The translations under genes were made by a program, and so were the position numbers. This document shows, piece after piece, positions 1 through 9,608 of a stretch of 64,000 nt of DNA. Source of the DNA: Janthinobacterium saanense (GTDB taxonomy: Bacteria > Pseudomonadota > Gammaproteobacteria > Burkholderiales > Burkholderiaceae_D). Numbering within the stretch: position 1 is the stretch's first letter; every line of letters begins with the position of its first letter. Where the stretch lies: the NCBI RefSeq assembly GCF_014200675.1, contig NZ_JACHCI010000001.1:372001-436000 (forward strand), given 5' to 3'. The notes below the pieces were generated by a model that was given only the letters and a program-made list of their open reading frames with translations, had not been told where the DNA came from and did no database searches.

Positions 1-543
1 GTCCAGCTTAGCCTTGGCCTGGCGCAATGCATTGACTGACTCGTTGCGGTTGAGCTTATCGACCTTGGTCAGGATGCAGTGGATAGGCTTGCCGGTAGGG
101 GCGAACCATTCCAGCATCTGGATGTCCAGATCGGTGAAGGGACGGCGCGAATCCATGATCAGGATCAGGCCCGCCAATTGCTCGCGGCGCTGGACGTAGT
201 CGCCCAGCAAGCGTTGCCAGTGCAGCTTGGCCGAGCCCGATACTTCCGCATAGCCGTAACCAGGCAAGTCGACCAGCAGGCATTCGATCTCTTCGACGAT
301 GGTGGCATCCTTGCGGTGCTGGCCCACGTGGGCGCCGCCGATGGAGAAGTAATTGATGTGCTGGGTACGGCCAGGGGTCTTGGAGGCGAACGCCAAGCCT
401 TTCTGATTACATAAAATGTTGATGGCGGTCGATTTACCGGCATTGGAGCGGCCGGCAAAAGCGATTTCCGGCACCGTGGTATCGGGCAGGTCACGCAGTT
501 GGTTGACGGTCGTAAAGAAGCGGGCTTGCCAGAGTTTTGACAT
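1..543 (-). CDS. engB: EngB/YihA ribosome-assembly GTPase (3' end outside window)
   Basis: This GTPase acts in late 50S subunit assembly and is usually essential. Reading from the ATG at 541-543, 181 codons lie in the window with no stop, so the last few dozen residues (family length about 200-220) are beyond base 1. Visible motifs are the P-loop GRSNAGKS at residues 31-38, the G3 motif DLPGYG at about 92-97 and a TKVD-type G4 motif near the edge. The gene is transcribed away from the cytochrome c gene, with a 186-bp shared intergenic region. It is assigned from motif spacing characteristic of the EngB (YsxC) branch. The family is clear; only the C-terminus is unseen. Confidence 0.95.
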   Translation of the reverse strand, partial: MSKLWQARFFTTVNQLRDLPDTTVPEIAFAGRSNAGKSTAINILCNQKGLAFASKTPGRTQHINYFSIGGAHVGQHRKDATIVEEIECLLVDLPGYGYAEVSGSAKLHWQRLLGDYVQRREQLAGLILIMDSRRPFTDLDIQMLEWFAPTGKPIHCILTKVDKLNRNESVNALRQAKAKLD

Positions 544-597
544 GGGATTAGTAAAGCAACAAAATGGAGCGATAAGGGAACGATAACGCCAAGAAGC

Positions 598-609
598 TAT
601 TGTACAATA
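598..609. promoter_or_regulatory. Perfect 12-bp palindrome in the engB / cytochrome c intergenic region
   Basis: TATTGTACAATA is a perfect palindrome between the divergent engB and cytochrome c4 genes. It could be a dimeric regulator site or overlap -10 elements for either gene (TACAAT reads on both strands). No -35 partner is convincing, so the role is a guess. Confidence 0.3.
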
Positions 610-729
610 AGGGGTTGCTTATTGTTGCCGGCGTAGCAGCGATGCGGCTTGCGGCCCTGAAAATAAAGCAAAAATCCCAGGAGCGCGGCAAGGTCCACCA
701 CTAATTTCTCACTGTCCCAGGGTGCTTGA

Positions 730-1419
730 ATGAATCGTGCGTTTTCACCGTTTGTCAAATCCATGCTGCTTGCTTTGCTGGCTGTATCGGCAACTGCTAC
801 TGCGGTCGAAGAAACGAAACCTGCCCACACTCCTGCCGCCGCCGTCAAGGTAGACGCCGCTAAAGGTTCCACCCTGTACAGCGATGGCGATGCGGCGCGC
901 GGTTTGCCTGCCTGCGTGTCTTGCCACGGCGCTGCCGGCAATTCCACCATCGTGGCCAATCCCAAGCTGGCTGGCCAGCATGAAGGCTATCTGTACAAGC
1001 AACTGGTCGATTTCACGACGCCAGAGCGTAACCAGGCCGTGATGTCGACCTATGCCAAGATGCTCAGCGATGCCGACAAGAAAAATATCGCCGCCTATCT
1101 GGCCGCGCAAGTGGCCAAGCCGGGCACCGCCAAGAACAAGGATACGATAGATCTGGGCAAGAAGATTTACCGTGGCGGCATCGCCGGCAAGCAAATCGCC
1201 GCCTGTGCCAGCTGTCATGGCGCGACGGGTAATGGCATACCCGTCCAGTATCCGCGCATTGCCGGTCAACACCAGGACTACACGATAGCCCAGCTGACCC
1301 AGTTCCGCAGCACCAAGGCGGACGCCCGCAAGAACAGCGCACCGATGCACACCATCGCCAGCCGCATGTCTGACGACGAGATCGCCGCCGTGGCCGATTA
1401 TATTGCCGGCTTGAAATAA
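730..1419 (+). CDS. Di-heme cytochrome c4-type protein
   Basis: A 229-residue periplasmic electron carrier with an N-terminal signal peptide (hydrophobic stretch about residues 10-24) and two heme-attachment motifs, CVSCH at 62-66 and CASCH at 159-163. The two halves are similar (each has CxSCHGA.GN followed by P.xAGQH), the duplicated fold of cytochrome c4, which carries electrons from the bc1 complex to terminal oxidases. The ATG at 730 is preceded by only a weak ribosome site (AGGGTG). The gene is followed by a terminator and then by ResB and CcsA, which would attach its hemes. The c4 class is well supported; the exact physiological partner is inferred. Confidence 0.92.
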   Translation: MNRAFSPFVKSMLLALLAVSATATAVEETKPAHTPAAAVKVDAAKGSTLYSDGDAARGLPACVSCHGAAGNSTIVANPKLAGQHEGYLYKQLVDFTTPERNQAVMSTYAKMLSDADKKNIAAYLAAQVAKPGTAKNKDTIDLGKKIYRGGIAGKQIAACASCHGATGNGIPVQYPRIAGQHQDYTIAQLTQFRSTKADARKNSAPMHTIASRMSDDEIAAVADYIAGLK

Positions 1420-1465
1420 TTTCATAGTATTGATTGCCATGCGCTTATGTGTGGATAATACGAAA

Positions 1466-1496
1466 GGGTAGCCTGTACGCGGGCTGCCCTTTTTTA
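1466..1496 (+). terminator. Intrinsic terminator after cytochrome c4 gene
   Basis: GGGTAGCC pairs with GGCTGCCC (one G-U pair) and is followed by a run of seven T. It separates the cytochrome gene from resB. Confidence 0.75.
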
Positions 1497-1578
1497 TAAT
1501 CCGGCCTCAAACAGGAGTATGCTGCCCGCTTGCGCTCCCCTTTCATGAAGATTGCAGATTCAGTATGAGTATCAACGT

Positions 1579-3693
1579 ATGAGCACCAGCACCACCGGTA
1601 TCGAATTAAAAACCCAGCGCCGCAGTCTTGCCGAATTCGTCGAGCTGGTCTCGTCGATGCGCTTTGCCATCAGCCTGCTGACCCTGATCGCGGTGGCATC
1701 CATTATCGGCACCGTGCTCAAGCAGAACGAGCCCATGCCCAACTATGTCAACCAGTTCGGCCCGTTCTGGTTTGCTGTCTTCGACAAGTTGAGCCTGTAT
1801 TCCGTGTATTCGGCCTGGTGGTTCCTGATGATCATGGGTTTTCTGGTCGCCTCCACCTCGCTGTGCATCGTGCGCAACGGCCCCAAGATGCTCAAGGACA
1901 TGCGCAGCTGGCGCGAAAACGTGCGCGAACAATCGCTGCGCAACTTCCACCACAAGATGGAATGGCAAACGCCGCTGGCACGTGCCGGTCTGGCGCAGCA
2001 GACGGCGCAGCGCCTGAAGGATGCCGGTTACCAGACCAAGCTGGTGCAAAAAGGCGACGCCATCCTGGTGGCGGCCAAGCGGGGCGGCGCCAATAAATGG
2101 GGTTATATCTTTGCCCACGGCGCCATTGTCGTCATTTGCGTGGGCGGCTTGCTCGATTCGGAAATGCCGATCCGGGTGCAGCAATGGGTCTTCGGCAAGA
2201 CACCGTTTGCTGGCGATGGCGTGATCGCCGAGATTCCTGCCGAGCATCGTTTGAGTCTGTCGAATCCTACCTTCCGTGGCAACACCATGATACCGGAGGG
2301 GTCGTCGAGCACCACGGCCATCATTCCCCAGGCCGATGGCGTGCTGATCCAGGATTTGCCCATCACCATTTTTCTGAAGAAATTCCATATCGACTTTTAC
2401 AGCACCGGCATGCCCAAGCTGTTTGCCAGCGATGTGGTGATCACCGATCATGAAACGGGCAAGTCTTTCCCGGCCACCATCAAGGTCAATGAGCCGCTGA
2501 TCTACAAGGGTCTGGCGCTGTACCAGTCCAGCTTTGAAGATGGCGGCAGCAAGCTCAAGCTGACAGGCTTTCCCATGACGGGCCAGGCCGACCAGCGCTT
2601 CGACATCACTGGCGCGGTGGGTGGCAAGACGCCGCTGGCGGGCGGCGACGACAATGCCTATACGGTGGAGTGGACCGGTTTCCGTCCTTTCAACGTGGAA
2701 AACCTTAGCGCCGGCCAAGATGTGCGCGCGGTCAACAAGTCGGACAGCTTCAACGAGAAATTCGCCGTGGGCCTGGACAAGCGCCTGGGCTCGGCTGCCA
2801 AGAATGCGCATAACAAGGACTTGAAGAATGTGGGCCCCAGCGTGCAATACATCTTGCGCGACAAGACGGGCCAGGCGCGCGAATACCAGAACTATATGCA
2901 GCCCGTGACAGTCGATGGCGCCACCGTCTTTTTGGCCGGCATGCGCGTCAATCCTGGCGATCCGTTCAGCTATCTGCGTATTCCTGCCGATGACAATCAC
3001 GGCGTGACGGAATGGATGCGCTTGCGCGCCGCGCTGCAAAATCCGGCCCTGCGCGAGCAGGCAGCGGGACAATATGCGCAGCGGGCCATGCCGCAGGCGG
3101 ACGCGGCCGCCTTGCGCGTGCAGCTGCAGGAATCGGCCGCCAAGAGCCTGGCCATCTTTGCCGGCAATGGCAAAGAGGGCGGTTTCCTGGCCATCTCGCA
3201 TTTCCTGGAAAAAATCCCGCCTGGCGAGCAGGAAAAAGCTGCCGATATCTTCATGAAGATACTGAATGGCAGCCTGTGGGACTTGTGGCAGGTGGCGCGG
3301 GTCAAGGATGGCTTGAAGAGCGTCGAGGCCGACGAAGCCCATGGCCGTTTCTTGCAACTGGCCACGAATGCCTTGTCGGACAGCTTCTTCTATGGTGCGC
3401 CCGTGTATCTGCAACTGGAAGACTTCACGGAAATCAAGGCGTCCGTGCTGCAGGTGACGCGTTCGCCGGGCAAGAGCGTGGTCTACCTCGGCTGTCTGTT
3501 CCTGGTGATCGGCGTGTTCTCCATGTTCTATATCCGCGAGCGCCGCCTGTGGGTCTGGATACGCGATGTGGCCGGTGATGACGAGGGCAAAGGCGGCAGT
3601 GCAGCGCTGATGGCCATGAGCACGCAACGCAAGACCCTGGATTTTGAAAAAGAATTTGAGATATTAAAGCGCAAGCTGCCACAATCGGCGTAA
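1579..3693 (+). CDS. resB: ResB/Ccs1 cytochrome c biogenesis protein
   Basis: A 704-residue inner-membrane protein of cytochrome c maturation System II, which works with CcsA to present heme to apocytochromes in the periplasm. Membrane segments lie near residues 27-47, 77-97, 175-194 and 635-654, with a large periplasmic region between the third and fourth, as in the ResB family. The frame is open further upstream from a TTG at 1552, but the ATG at 1579 (MSTSTTG) fits family N-termini better; neither has a strong ribosome site. The gene is followed by ccsA after 52 bp, the usual operon order. Confidence 0.93.
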   Translation: MSTSTTGIELKTQRRSLAEFVELVSSMRFAISLLTLIAVASIIGTVLKQNEPMPNYVNQFGPFWFAVFDKLSLYSVYSAWWFLMIMGFLVASTSLCIVRNGPKMLKDMRSWRENVREQSLRNFHHKMEWQTPLARAGLAQQTAQRLKDAGYQTKLVQKGDAILVAAKRGGANKWGYIFAHGAIVVICVGGLLDSEMPIRVQQWVFGKTPFAGDGVIAEIPAEHRLSLSNPTFRGNTMIPEGSSSTTAIIPQADGVLIQDLPITIFLKKFHIDFYSTGMPKLFASDVVITDHETGKSFPATIKVNEPLIYKGLALYQSSFEDGGSKLKLTGFPMTGQADQRFDITGAVGGKTPLAGGDDNAYTVEWTGFRPFNVENLSAGQDVRAVNKSDSFNEKFAVGLDKRLGSAAKNAHNKDLKNVGPSVQYILRDKTGQAREYQNYMQPVTVDGATVFLAGMRVNPGDPFSYLRIPADDNHGVTEWMRLRAALQNPALREQAAGQYAQRAMPQADAAALRVQLQESAAKSLAIFAGNGKEGGFLAISHFLEKIPPGEQEKAADIFMKILNGSLWDLWQVARVKDGLKSVEADEAHGRFLQLATNALSDSFFYGAPVYLQLEDFTEIKASVLQVTRSPGKSVVYLGCLFLVIGVFSMFYIRERRLWVWIRDVAGDDEGKGGSAALMAMSTQRKTLDFEKEFEILKRKLPQSA

Positions 3694-3745
3694 GCTGCGC
3701 ACAGATATAATTGCCGAAGGGCAACTTTTCCTGACATGGAGAGAA

Positions 3746-4900
3746 ATGATGGAATTGGCAGATAAGCAAATATATACCCAGGAGCCGGGTTTCTTTAAAA
3801 GCCTGAGCCTGGTCGACTGGGTGTACGGCGCCGGCTTGCTGGCCGCCGCCCTGTTCGGCCTGTCCCGCTATGGCGAATTCATGGATATCTATGAAAAAGC
3901 CATCTTGCTGGCGGCCGCGCCCACCTTCGCCTGGCTGGGCTGGTACTGGAAACCCGTGCGCTGGCTGATTCCTGCCGCGGCCTTGCTGTCGCTGTTCGCC
4001 ATTTCGCTGTACGGTGGCCAGCTGGACATGGCGAACCAGAAATTTTTCCTGAAATACCTGTTGTCCAGCCAGTCGGCCATCCTGTGGATGGGCACCTTGT
4101 TCGTGCTGTCGACCCTGTTTTACTGGATCAGCCTGATTACACGCACGAACTTCGGTTCCTCCATCGGTTCCGTGCTGTGCTGGGCCGGTGTGGTGCTGGG
4201 CCTGACGGGCATGCTGGTGCGCTGGTACGAGTCTTACCTGATCGGCGCAGACGTGGGCCATATCCCCGTGTCGAACCTGTATGAAGTGTTCATCCTGTTT
4301 TCCTTGATCACGGCCATGTTCTACCTGTATTACGAGCAGCATTACGCGACGCGCCAGCTGGGCGCCTTCGTCATGCTGGTGATCACGGCCGCCGTGGTGT
4401 TCCTGCTGTGGTACACGGTCACGCGCGACGCCGCCGACATCCAGCCACTGGTGCCGGCCCTGCAAAGCTGGTGGATGAAGATCCATGTGCCGGCTAATTT
4501 CATCGGTTACGGCACCTTCTCGCTGTCAGCCATGGTGGCATCGGCCTACCTGCTGAAATCGAGCGGCTACCTGGTCGACCGTTTGCCGTCGCTGGAAGTG
4601 CTGGACGACGTGATGTACAAGGCCATTTCCATCGGTTTTGCCTTCTTTACTGTCGCCACCATCCTGGGCGCCTTGTGGGCGGCGGAAGCCTGGGGCGGCT
4701 ACTGGTCGTGGGACCCGAAAGAAACCTGGGCGCTGATTGTCTGGCTCAACTACGCAGCCTGGCTGCACATGCGTCTGGTAACAGGTTTGCGCGGCCGCGT
4801 GGCTGCCTGGTGGGCGCTGGTGGGCTTGCTGGTGACAACGTTTGCTTTCCTGGGCGTGAATATGTTCCTGTCGGGCCTGCATTCTTACGGCAAGCTGTAA
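3746..4900 (+). CDS. ccsA: CcsA/CcsB heme-handling cytochrome c biogenesis protein
   Basis: A 384-residue polytopic membrane protein, the second half of the System II heme lyase. The tryptophan-rich WWD-type motif WGGYWSWDPKETW lies at about residues 315-327, flanked by hydrophobic segments, and is the heme-contacting signature of the CcsA/CcmC/CcmF superfamily. A GGAGAG ribosome site at 3738-3743 precedes two adjacent ATGs (3746 and 3749), so the start is uncertain by one codon. It forms an operon with resB. The symbol differs between naming schemes (ccsA, ccsB, resC); the function is the same. Confidence 0.93.
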   Translation: MMELADKQIYTQEPGFFKSLSLVDWVYGAGLLAAALFGLSRYGEFMDIYEKAILLAAAPTFAWLGWYWKPVRWLIPAAALLSLFAISLYGGQLDMANQKFFLKYLLSSQSAILWMGTLFVLSTLFYWISLITRTNFGSSIGSVLCWAGVVLGLTGMLVRWYESYLIGADVGHIPVSNLYEVFILFSLITAMFYLYYEQHYATRQLGAFVMLVITAAVVFLLWYTVTRDAADIQPLVPALQSWWMKIHVPANFIGYGTFSLSAMVASAYLLKSSGYLVDRLPSLEVLDDVMYKAISIGFAFFTVATILGALWAAEAWGGYWSWDPKETWALIVWLNYAAWLHMRLVTGLRGRVAAWWALVGLLVTTFAFLGVNMFLSGLHSYGKL

Positions 4901-4999
4901 AGAAGTATCACGGAAGCTTTATAAACGGTATTTCGGAATTGGTGTAAGGTAGTCTCATCGGTTTTAGACCAAGAGACCTGCACTTTTTCCGGAGTTGCC

Positions 5000-5977
5000 A
5001 TGTTGATCAAACGCAGTCCCAACGGCATTGATGTGCCGTTTTCCTCAGAAATTACGCCGCGCGCCGTGTTTGAAGCGCGCCGCAGTTTCATCAAGCAAGC
5101 CGCGCTTGGCTCTATCTCCAGCGCCGCGCTGCTGGAAATGCTCAGCCGTGAAGCCCACGCGCAAGGCAGCAATCCCAAACTGGCCGCCAAGCTCAATTCC
5201 GCCTATTCGGTGCAGGAAAAGCAGACTGCCTACAAAGACGCCACCACTTACAATAATTTCTACGAATTCGGCACCGATAAAAGCGAGCCGGCGCAAAATG
5301 CGGGCAGTTTGCGCACGCGTCCGTGGACGGTCAGTATCGAAGGCGAAGTGAAAAAGCCGATGACCCTGGACCTCGACGCGCTGCTGAAACTGGCGCCGCT
5401 GGAAGAGCGCGTGTATCGCTTGCGCTGCGTGGAAGGCTGGTCGATGGTGATACCGTGGATCGGTTATTCCTTCTCGGAAATCATCAAGAAGGTCGAGCCG
5501 ACCGGTAACGCCAAATATGTGGAATTCATCAGCCTGGCCGACAAGAAACAGATGCCGGGCGTGGGCAGCCGCGTGCTGCAATGGCCGTATGTGGAAGGCT
5601 TGCGCATCGACGAGGCCAACCATCCGCTGGCGATGTTGACTCTGGGCATGTATGGCGAAACCTTGCCGAACCAGAATGGCGCACCCGTGCGCATGGTATT
5701 GCCGTGGAAATATGGTTTTAAATCCGCCAAGTCCATCGTCAAGATCCGCTTCGTCAAGGAGCAGCCGCGCACGGCCTGGAATTTGACGGCACCCTCCGAA
5801 TACGGCTTTTATTCGAATGTGAACCCGGAGGTGGATCATCCGCGCTGGTCGCAAGCGAGCGAGCGGCGTATCGGCGAAGATGGTTTCTTCGTGCGCAAGC
5901 GCAAGACCTTGATGTTCAACGGTTATAACGAGGTCGCGCCGCTGTATGCCGGCATGGACTTGAAGAAATTCTTTTGA
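5000..5977 (+). CDS. msrP: MsrP (YedY) periplasmic protein-methionine-sulfoxide reductase
   Basis: The catalytic molybdopterin subunit of the MsrPQ system, which repairs oxidised methionines in periplasmic proteins. The 325-residue precursor has a twin-arginine signal, RRSFIKQAA from residue 27, preceded by a longer than usual 26-residue N-region. The molybdenum-ligating cysteine is C143 in [10 protein letters not shown]. It is translated just upstream of msrQ, with only 8 bp between stop and the msrQ ATG, so the pair is almost surely co-transcribed and coupled. Confidence 0.95.
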   Translation: MLIKRSPNGIDVPFSSEITPRAVFEARRSFIKQAALGSISSAALLEMLSREAHAQGSNPKLAAKLNSAYSVQEKQTAYKDATTYNNFYEFGTDKSEPAQNAGSLRTRPWTVSIEGEVKKPMTLDLDALLKLAPLEERVYRLRCVEGWSMVIPWIGYSFSEIIKKVEPTGNAKYVEFISLADKKQMPGVGSRVLQWPYVEGLRIDEANHPLAMLTLGMYGETLPNQNGAPVRMVLPWKYGFKSAKSIVKIRFVKEQPRTAWNLTAPSEYGFYSNVNPEVDHPRWSQASERRIGEDGFFVRKRKTLMFNGYNEVAPLYAGMDLKKFF

Positions 5978-5985
5978 GGAAGTTC

Positions 5986-6651
5986 ATGGCCCTCAGTTTC
6001 AACCTTAATCCTACGCCCAGGCAGCTGAGCTTGCTGAAAAGCCTGATCTTCGTGCTGGCACTGCTGCCGTTTGTACGCATGGTCTGGCTGACGTATTCGG
6101 GGCAACTGGTCGAACCGCTGGAATTCATCACGCGCGGCACTGGCGACTGGACCTTGTATTTGCTGTGCATCAGCCTGGCCGTGACGCCCTTGCGGCGCAT
6201 CACGCAGTGGAATTGGCTGATCAAGCTGCGCCGCATGCTGGGCCTGTTCGCGTTTTTCTATGCCTTCCTGCACTTCATGACCTTTTTGTGGTTCGATCAT
6301 TTCTTTGACGTCCAGGAAATGTGGGCCGATGTGCTCAAGCGGCCCTTCATCACGGTGGGATTTATTGCCTTTGTCTTGCTGATACCGCTGGCTGTGACCA
6401 GTACGCATGGCATGGTCAAACGCCTGGGAGGCAAGCGCTGGCAGTGGTTGCACAGGCTGATCTATGTGATCGCACCGCTGGGTATTTTGCACTTCTGGTG
6501 GATGAAGGCGGGTAAACACAATTTCGCCCAGCCGACGCTGTTCGGTGTCATCGTCTTGCTACTGTTGTCAATTCGCGTCTATTACGCCTGGATCAAGCGT
6601 GCGAAAAGCGCCAGGGCGACAAGCAATGCCGGCCCGGCGCGTTCACTTTAA
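5986..6651 (+). CDS. msrQ: MsrQ (YedZ) heme-binding membrane subunit
   Basis: A 221-residue ferric-reductase-like membrane protein with about six hydrophobic helices that feeds quinone-derived electrons to MsrP. The frame is open from a TTG at 5974 inside the msrP stop region, but the ATG at 5986 has the ribosome site GAGGA at 5976-5980 with 5-nt spacing and is preferred. Histidines in the conserved helices (for example LHFMTFLWFDHFF and IAPLGILHFWW) are the expected heme ligands. Its stop codon overlaps, on the opposite strand, the stop of the lptM gene by four bases. Confidence 0.93.
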   Translation: MALSFNLNPTPRQLSLLKSLIFVLALLPFVRMVWLTYSGQLVEPLEFITRGTGDWTLYLLCISLAVTPLRRITQWNWLIKLRRMLGLFAFFYAFLHFMTFLWFDHFFDVQEMWADVLKRPFITVGFIAFVLLIPLAVTSTHGMVKRLGGKRWQWLHRLIYVIAPLGILHFWWMKAGKHNFAQPTLFGVIVLLLLSIRVYYAWIKRAKSARATSNAGPARSL

Positions 6652-6830
6652 GATTGCGGCACGATTTCCGGTGGCGGCGGTACTGCTGCCGGCTGGACCG
6701 GGTTTTTGGACGCTGCCGGCTTGGCGGCCGGTGGCTTGGGCAGATACAGGGGACCAGGCTGGCCGCAGCCTGCCAGGAAGCTAGTAACCACAATGGCGGT
6801 GCCGATATAAAACGCTGAGGATGACTTCAC
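6648..6830 (-). CDS. lptM: LptM (YifL)-type small lipoprotein
   Basis: A 60-residue lipoprotein that starts with GTG at 6828-6830. A short hydrophobic signal ends in the lipobox LAGC (C22), followed immediately by GQPGPLYLP, the hallmark of LptM. In E. coli, LptM stabilises the LptD/E LPS translocon by promoting correct LptD disulfides. The rest is proline/alanine-rich. It is divergent from cyaY with only about 40 bp between starts, as in many proteobacteria. The lysA gene that usually follows it is not here; the gene instead runs tail to tail into msrQ. An alternative upstream start is possible but no better codon is seen. Confidence 0.8.
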   Translation of the reverse strand: MKSSSAFYIGTAIVVTSFLAGCGQPGPLYLPKPPAAKPAASKNPVQPAAVPPPPEIVPQS

Positions 6831-6870
6831 GATTAGAATCACGGTTTGATTAAGATCTTTGGAGTGTAGC

Positions 6871-7200
6871 ATGAGCGAATCGGAATTCCTGGCCCTGGCC
6901 GAAGCCACCCTGACGGACATCGAGGCGGCGCTGGACCGGCTGAACGATGAGGACGTGCTCGACGTCGAATGCAGCCGCAGCGGTAATGTGCTGGAAATCG
7001 AGTTCATCGATAACGGCACGAAAATCATCGTCAACAGCCAGGCGCCCATGCGCGAAATGTGGATCGCCGCCCGTTCCGGCGGTTTCCACTACAAACGCGT
7101 CGGCGACGAATGGCGCAACACGCGCGACGACAGCGAGTTGTTCGCTGCCTTGTCGGCCATGGCCAGCGAGCAGGCGGGCACGACGGTAGTATTGAAATAA
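6871..7200 (+). CDS. cyaY: CyaY, bacterial frataxin
   Basis: A 109-residue iron-binding protein that regulates Fe-S cluster assembly on IscS/IscU. The acidic first helix (ALAEATLTDIEAALDRL followed by EDVLDVEC) and the beta-sheet segment (MREMWIAARSGGFHYK) are typical. The ATG at 6871 follows GGAG at 6860-6863 with 7-nt spacing and is preferred to a TTG 12 bases upstream. Its length matches the family. It ends just before a bidirectional terminator shared with mrcA. Confidence 0.94.
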   Translation: MSESEFLALAEATLTDIEAALDRLNDEDVLDVECSRSGNVLEIEFIDNGTKIIVNSQAPMREMWIAARSGGFHYKRVGDEWRNTRDDSELFAALSAMASEQAGTTVVLK

Positions 7201-7218
7201 GTTTTAGCGGCGACCCAT

Positions 7219-7251
7219 AAAAAAAGGCAGACTTTTCAGTCCGCCTTTTTT
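7219..7251. terminator. Bidirectional terminator between cyaY and mrcA
   Basis: An A-run, GGC.GACT, a short loop, AGTC.GCC and a T-run form a hairpin with one mismatch that can stop transcription from both converging genes. Confidence 0.85.
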
Positions 7252-7253
7252 GC

Positions 7254-9608
7254 TTAGAAGAGCTCGTTTTTCACGGCTTCCTTGGCTTTTTCTTCCTCCG
7301 GCGTGCCCCGCGCCGCGCCCTCCAGGCTGCCCACGCCCGTGCCCGGCGGGTTTTCCGCATAGTAGTACTCGTCGCCCACGAGGATCAGCCCATCCGGTAC
7401 GGCACGTTCCTCGATAGGAATATTCTTCAGCGCCGTGGCCATGTAGTTGACCCAGATCGGCAAGGCCAGGCCACCGCCCGTTTCACGGTTGCCCAGGTTG
7501 CGCGGCTGGTCGTAGCCTATCCAGGCGATGCCCACCAGCTTGGCTTGATAACCGGCAAACCAGGCATCGATGGAATCGTTGGTGGTGCCCGTCTTGCCGG
7601 CCAGGTCAGTGCGTTTCAAGGACATCGCCTTGATGGCGGTGCCGTGGCGCACCACGTCGTTGAGCATGCTGTTCATCAGGAAGGCATTGCGTTCGTCGAT
7701 CACGCGGTGGGCTTCATCGCCAGCCTTGTCCGGGTTAGCTTGCGACAAGATCTTGCCATCGCTGTCCGTCACCTTGGCGATCAGATACGGGTTGATCTTG
7801 TAGCCGCCGTTGGCGAACACGGCATAGGCGCCCGCCATCTGCAGTGGCGTCACGTTGCCGGCGCCCAGCGCCAGGGTCAGGTAGGGCGGATTCTTGTCTG
7901 CATCAAAGCCGAAGCGCGTAGCGTATTCCTGGCCATATTTGGCGCCGATCTTGTGCAGGATGCGGATGGAAATCATGTTCTTCGATTTCATCAAGCCCTT
8001 GCGCATGGTCATCGGACCTTCGTATTTGCTGTCGTAGTTTTTCGGTTCCCAGGCCTGGCCACCGGTCTGGCCCGCGTCGAACGAGATAGGCGCATCGTTG
8101 ATGATGGTCGATGGCGACAGGCCCCGTTCCAGCGAAGCGGAATAGATGAAGGGCTTGAAGGACGAGCCCGGCTGGCGCCATGCCTGCGTCACGTGGTTGA
8201 ACTTGTTGCGGTTGTAATCGAAGCCGCCCACCATGGCGCGGATGGCGCCGTCGGCGGTGCTGGCCGAGATGAAGGCCGATTGCACTTCGGGCATTTGCGT
8301 CAAGACCCAGTTGTTGCCTTCCTGCGATACGCGGATCACGGCGCCGCGCTTGATGCGGCGGTTCGGCGCGGCTTTGTCCGACAGCCAGGCCGAGCCGAAC
8401 GTCAGGCCGGGTCCGGTGATGCTGATCTCTTCACCAGCCGAGGTCACGGCCTGGATGGACTTGGGCGATGCCTGCAACACCATGGCGGCGATGATGTCGT
8501 CGCTGTCAGGGTGATCGGCCAGTTCCGTTTCAATCGCATCGTCCGCTTCGGTCTTGGTTTTTGGAATTTCGATATACGATTCCGGGCCGCGATAGCCGTG
8601 GCGCTTTTCGTAATCCATCACACCTTTGCGCAGGGACAAATAAGCGGCATCCTGGTCGGCCTTGGTGATGGTGGTATAGACGTTCAGGCCGCGCGTGTAG
8701 GTGTCTTCCTTGAATTGCTCGTAGACAAGCTGGCGCGCCATTTCCGACACATATTCGGCGTGCACGCCAAACGAGCTGCTGTCGGTCTTGACTTTTAATT
8801 CCTCGTGTTTGGCTTCTTCGTACTGGGCTGGCGTGATGTAGCCCAGCTGGGCCATGCGCTGCAGAATGTATTGCTGGCGCATCCGTGCGCGTTTCGGATT
8901 GACCACCGGATTGTAGGCCGACGGCGCTTTTGGCAGGCCGGCCAGCATGGCCGCTTCCGCCACGGTGATGTCCTTGATATCCTTGCCGAAATAGATTTGC
9001 GCAGCCGAGGCGAAGCCATAGGCGCGCTGACCCAGATAAATCTGGTTCATATAAACTTCCAGGATCTGGTCCTTGCTGAGGTTTTGCTCGATCTTCCATG
9101 CCAGCAACACTTCATACGCCTTGCGCTTCAAGGTCTGTTCGCTGGACAGGAAGAAATTGCGCGCCACCTGCTGCGTGATGGTCGAGGCGCCTTGCTTGGC
9201 GCCGCCCGTCAGGTTGTGCAGGGCCGCGCGGGTGATGCCCAGGTAATCGACGCCGCCATGTTCATAGAAGCGGTCATCCTCGATGGCCAGCACGGCTTTC
9301 TTCATCACATCAGGAACATTCTTGATGTGCACCATATTGCGGCGCTCCTCGCCAAACTCACCGATCAGCACGCCATCGGACGTGAAGATGCGCAGTGGCA
9401 TCTTTGGCCGGTAGTCGGTCAGGGTATCGAGCGCAGGCAGGTTCGGGTACGCCATCGCCAGGCCAAACACCACCAGCAAAACGCCGACTACCCCGAGGCC
9501 CAGCATGGAGAACAGGGCCATCAGGAAAAAGCGTTTGGTTTTGCTGCCTTTGGGAGGCGGCTTGGAGCCAGCGTTGCCAGCGGAGGTTGAAGATGTCATG
9601 CGTGTCAT
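7254..9608 (-). CDS. mrcA: Penicillin-binding protein 1A (bifunctional transglycosylase/transpeptidase)
   Basis: A 784-residue class A PBP that polymerises and cross-links peptidoglycan. A cytoplasmic N-terminus and one membrane anchor (about residues 27-53) come first. The glycosyltransferase domain has EDDRFYEHGG at 110-119, with catalytic E110, and STITQQVARNFFLS. The transpeptidase domain has the SxxK motif SSFK at 482-485 and KTGT at 672-675. The preferred start is the ATG at 9606-9608, preceded on its strand by AAAGA; the frame is open further upstream without a good start, and a second ATG is at 9599. It is divergent from the pil genes, the normal neighbourhood in proteobacteria. Confidence 0.95.
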   Translation of the reverse strand: MTRMTSSTSAGNAGSKPPPKGSKTKRFFLMALFSMLGLGVVGVLLVVFGLAMAYPNLPALDTLTDYRPKMPLRIFTSDGVLIGEFGEERRNMVHIKNVPDVMKKAVLAIEDDRFYEHGGVDYLGITRAALHNLTGGAKQGASTITQQVARNFFLSSEQTLKRKAYEVLLAWKIEQNLSKDQILEVYMNQIYLGQRAYGFASAAQIYFGKDIKDITVAEAAMLAGLPKAPSAYNPVVNPKRARMRQQYILQRMAQLGYITPAQYEEAKHEELKVKTDSSSFGVHAEYVSEMARQLVYEQFKEDTYTRGLNVYTTITKADQDAAYLSLRKGVMDYEKRHGYRGPESYIEIPKTKTEADDAIETELADHPDSDDIIAAMVLQASPKSIQAVTSAGEEISITGPGLTFGSAWLSDKAAPNRRIKRGAVIRVSQEGNNWVLTQMPEVQSAFISASTADGAIRAMVGGFDYNRNKFNHVTQAWRQPGSSFKPFIYSASLERGLSPSTIINDAPISFDAGQTGGQAWEPKNYDSKYEGPMTMRKGLMKSKNMISIRILHKIGAKYGQEYATRFGFDADKNPPYLTLALGAGNVTPLQMAGAYAVFANGGYKINPYLIAKVTDSDGKILSQANPDKAGDEAHRVIDERNAFLMNSMLNDVVRHGTAIKAMSLKRTDLAGKTGTTNDSIDAWFAGYQAKLVGIAWIGYDQPRNLGNRETGGGLALPIWVNYMATALKNIPIEERAVPDGLILVGDEYYYAENPPGTGVGSLEGAARGTPEEEKAKEAVKNELF

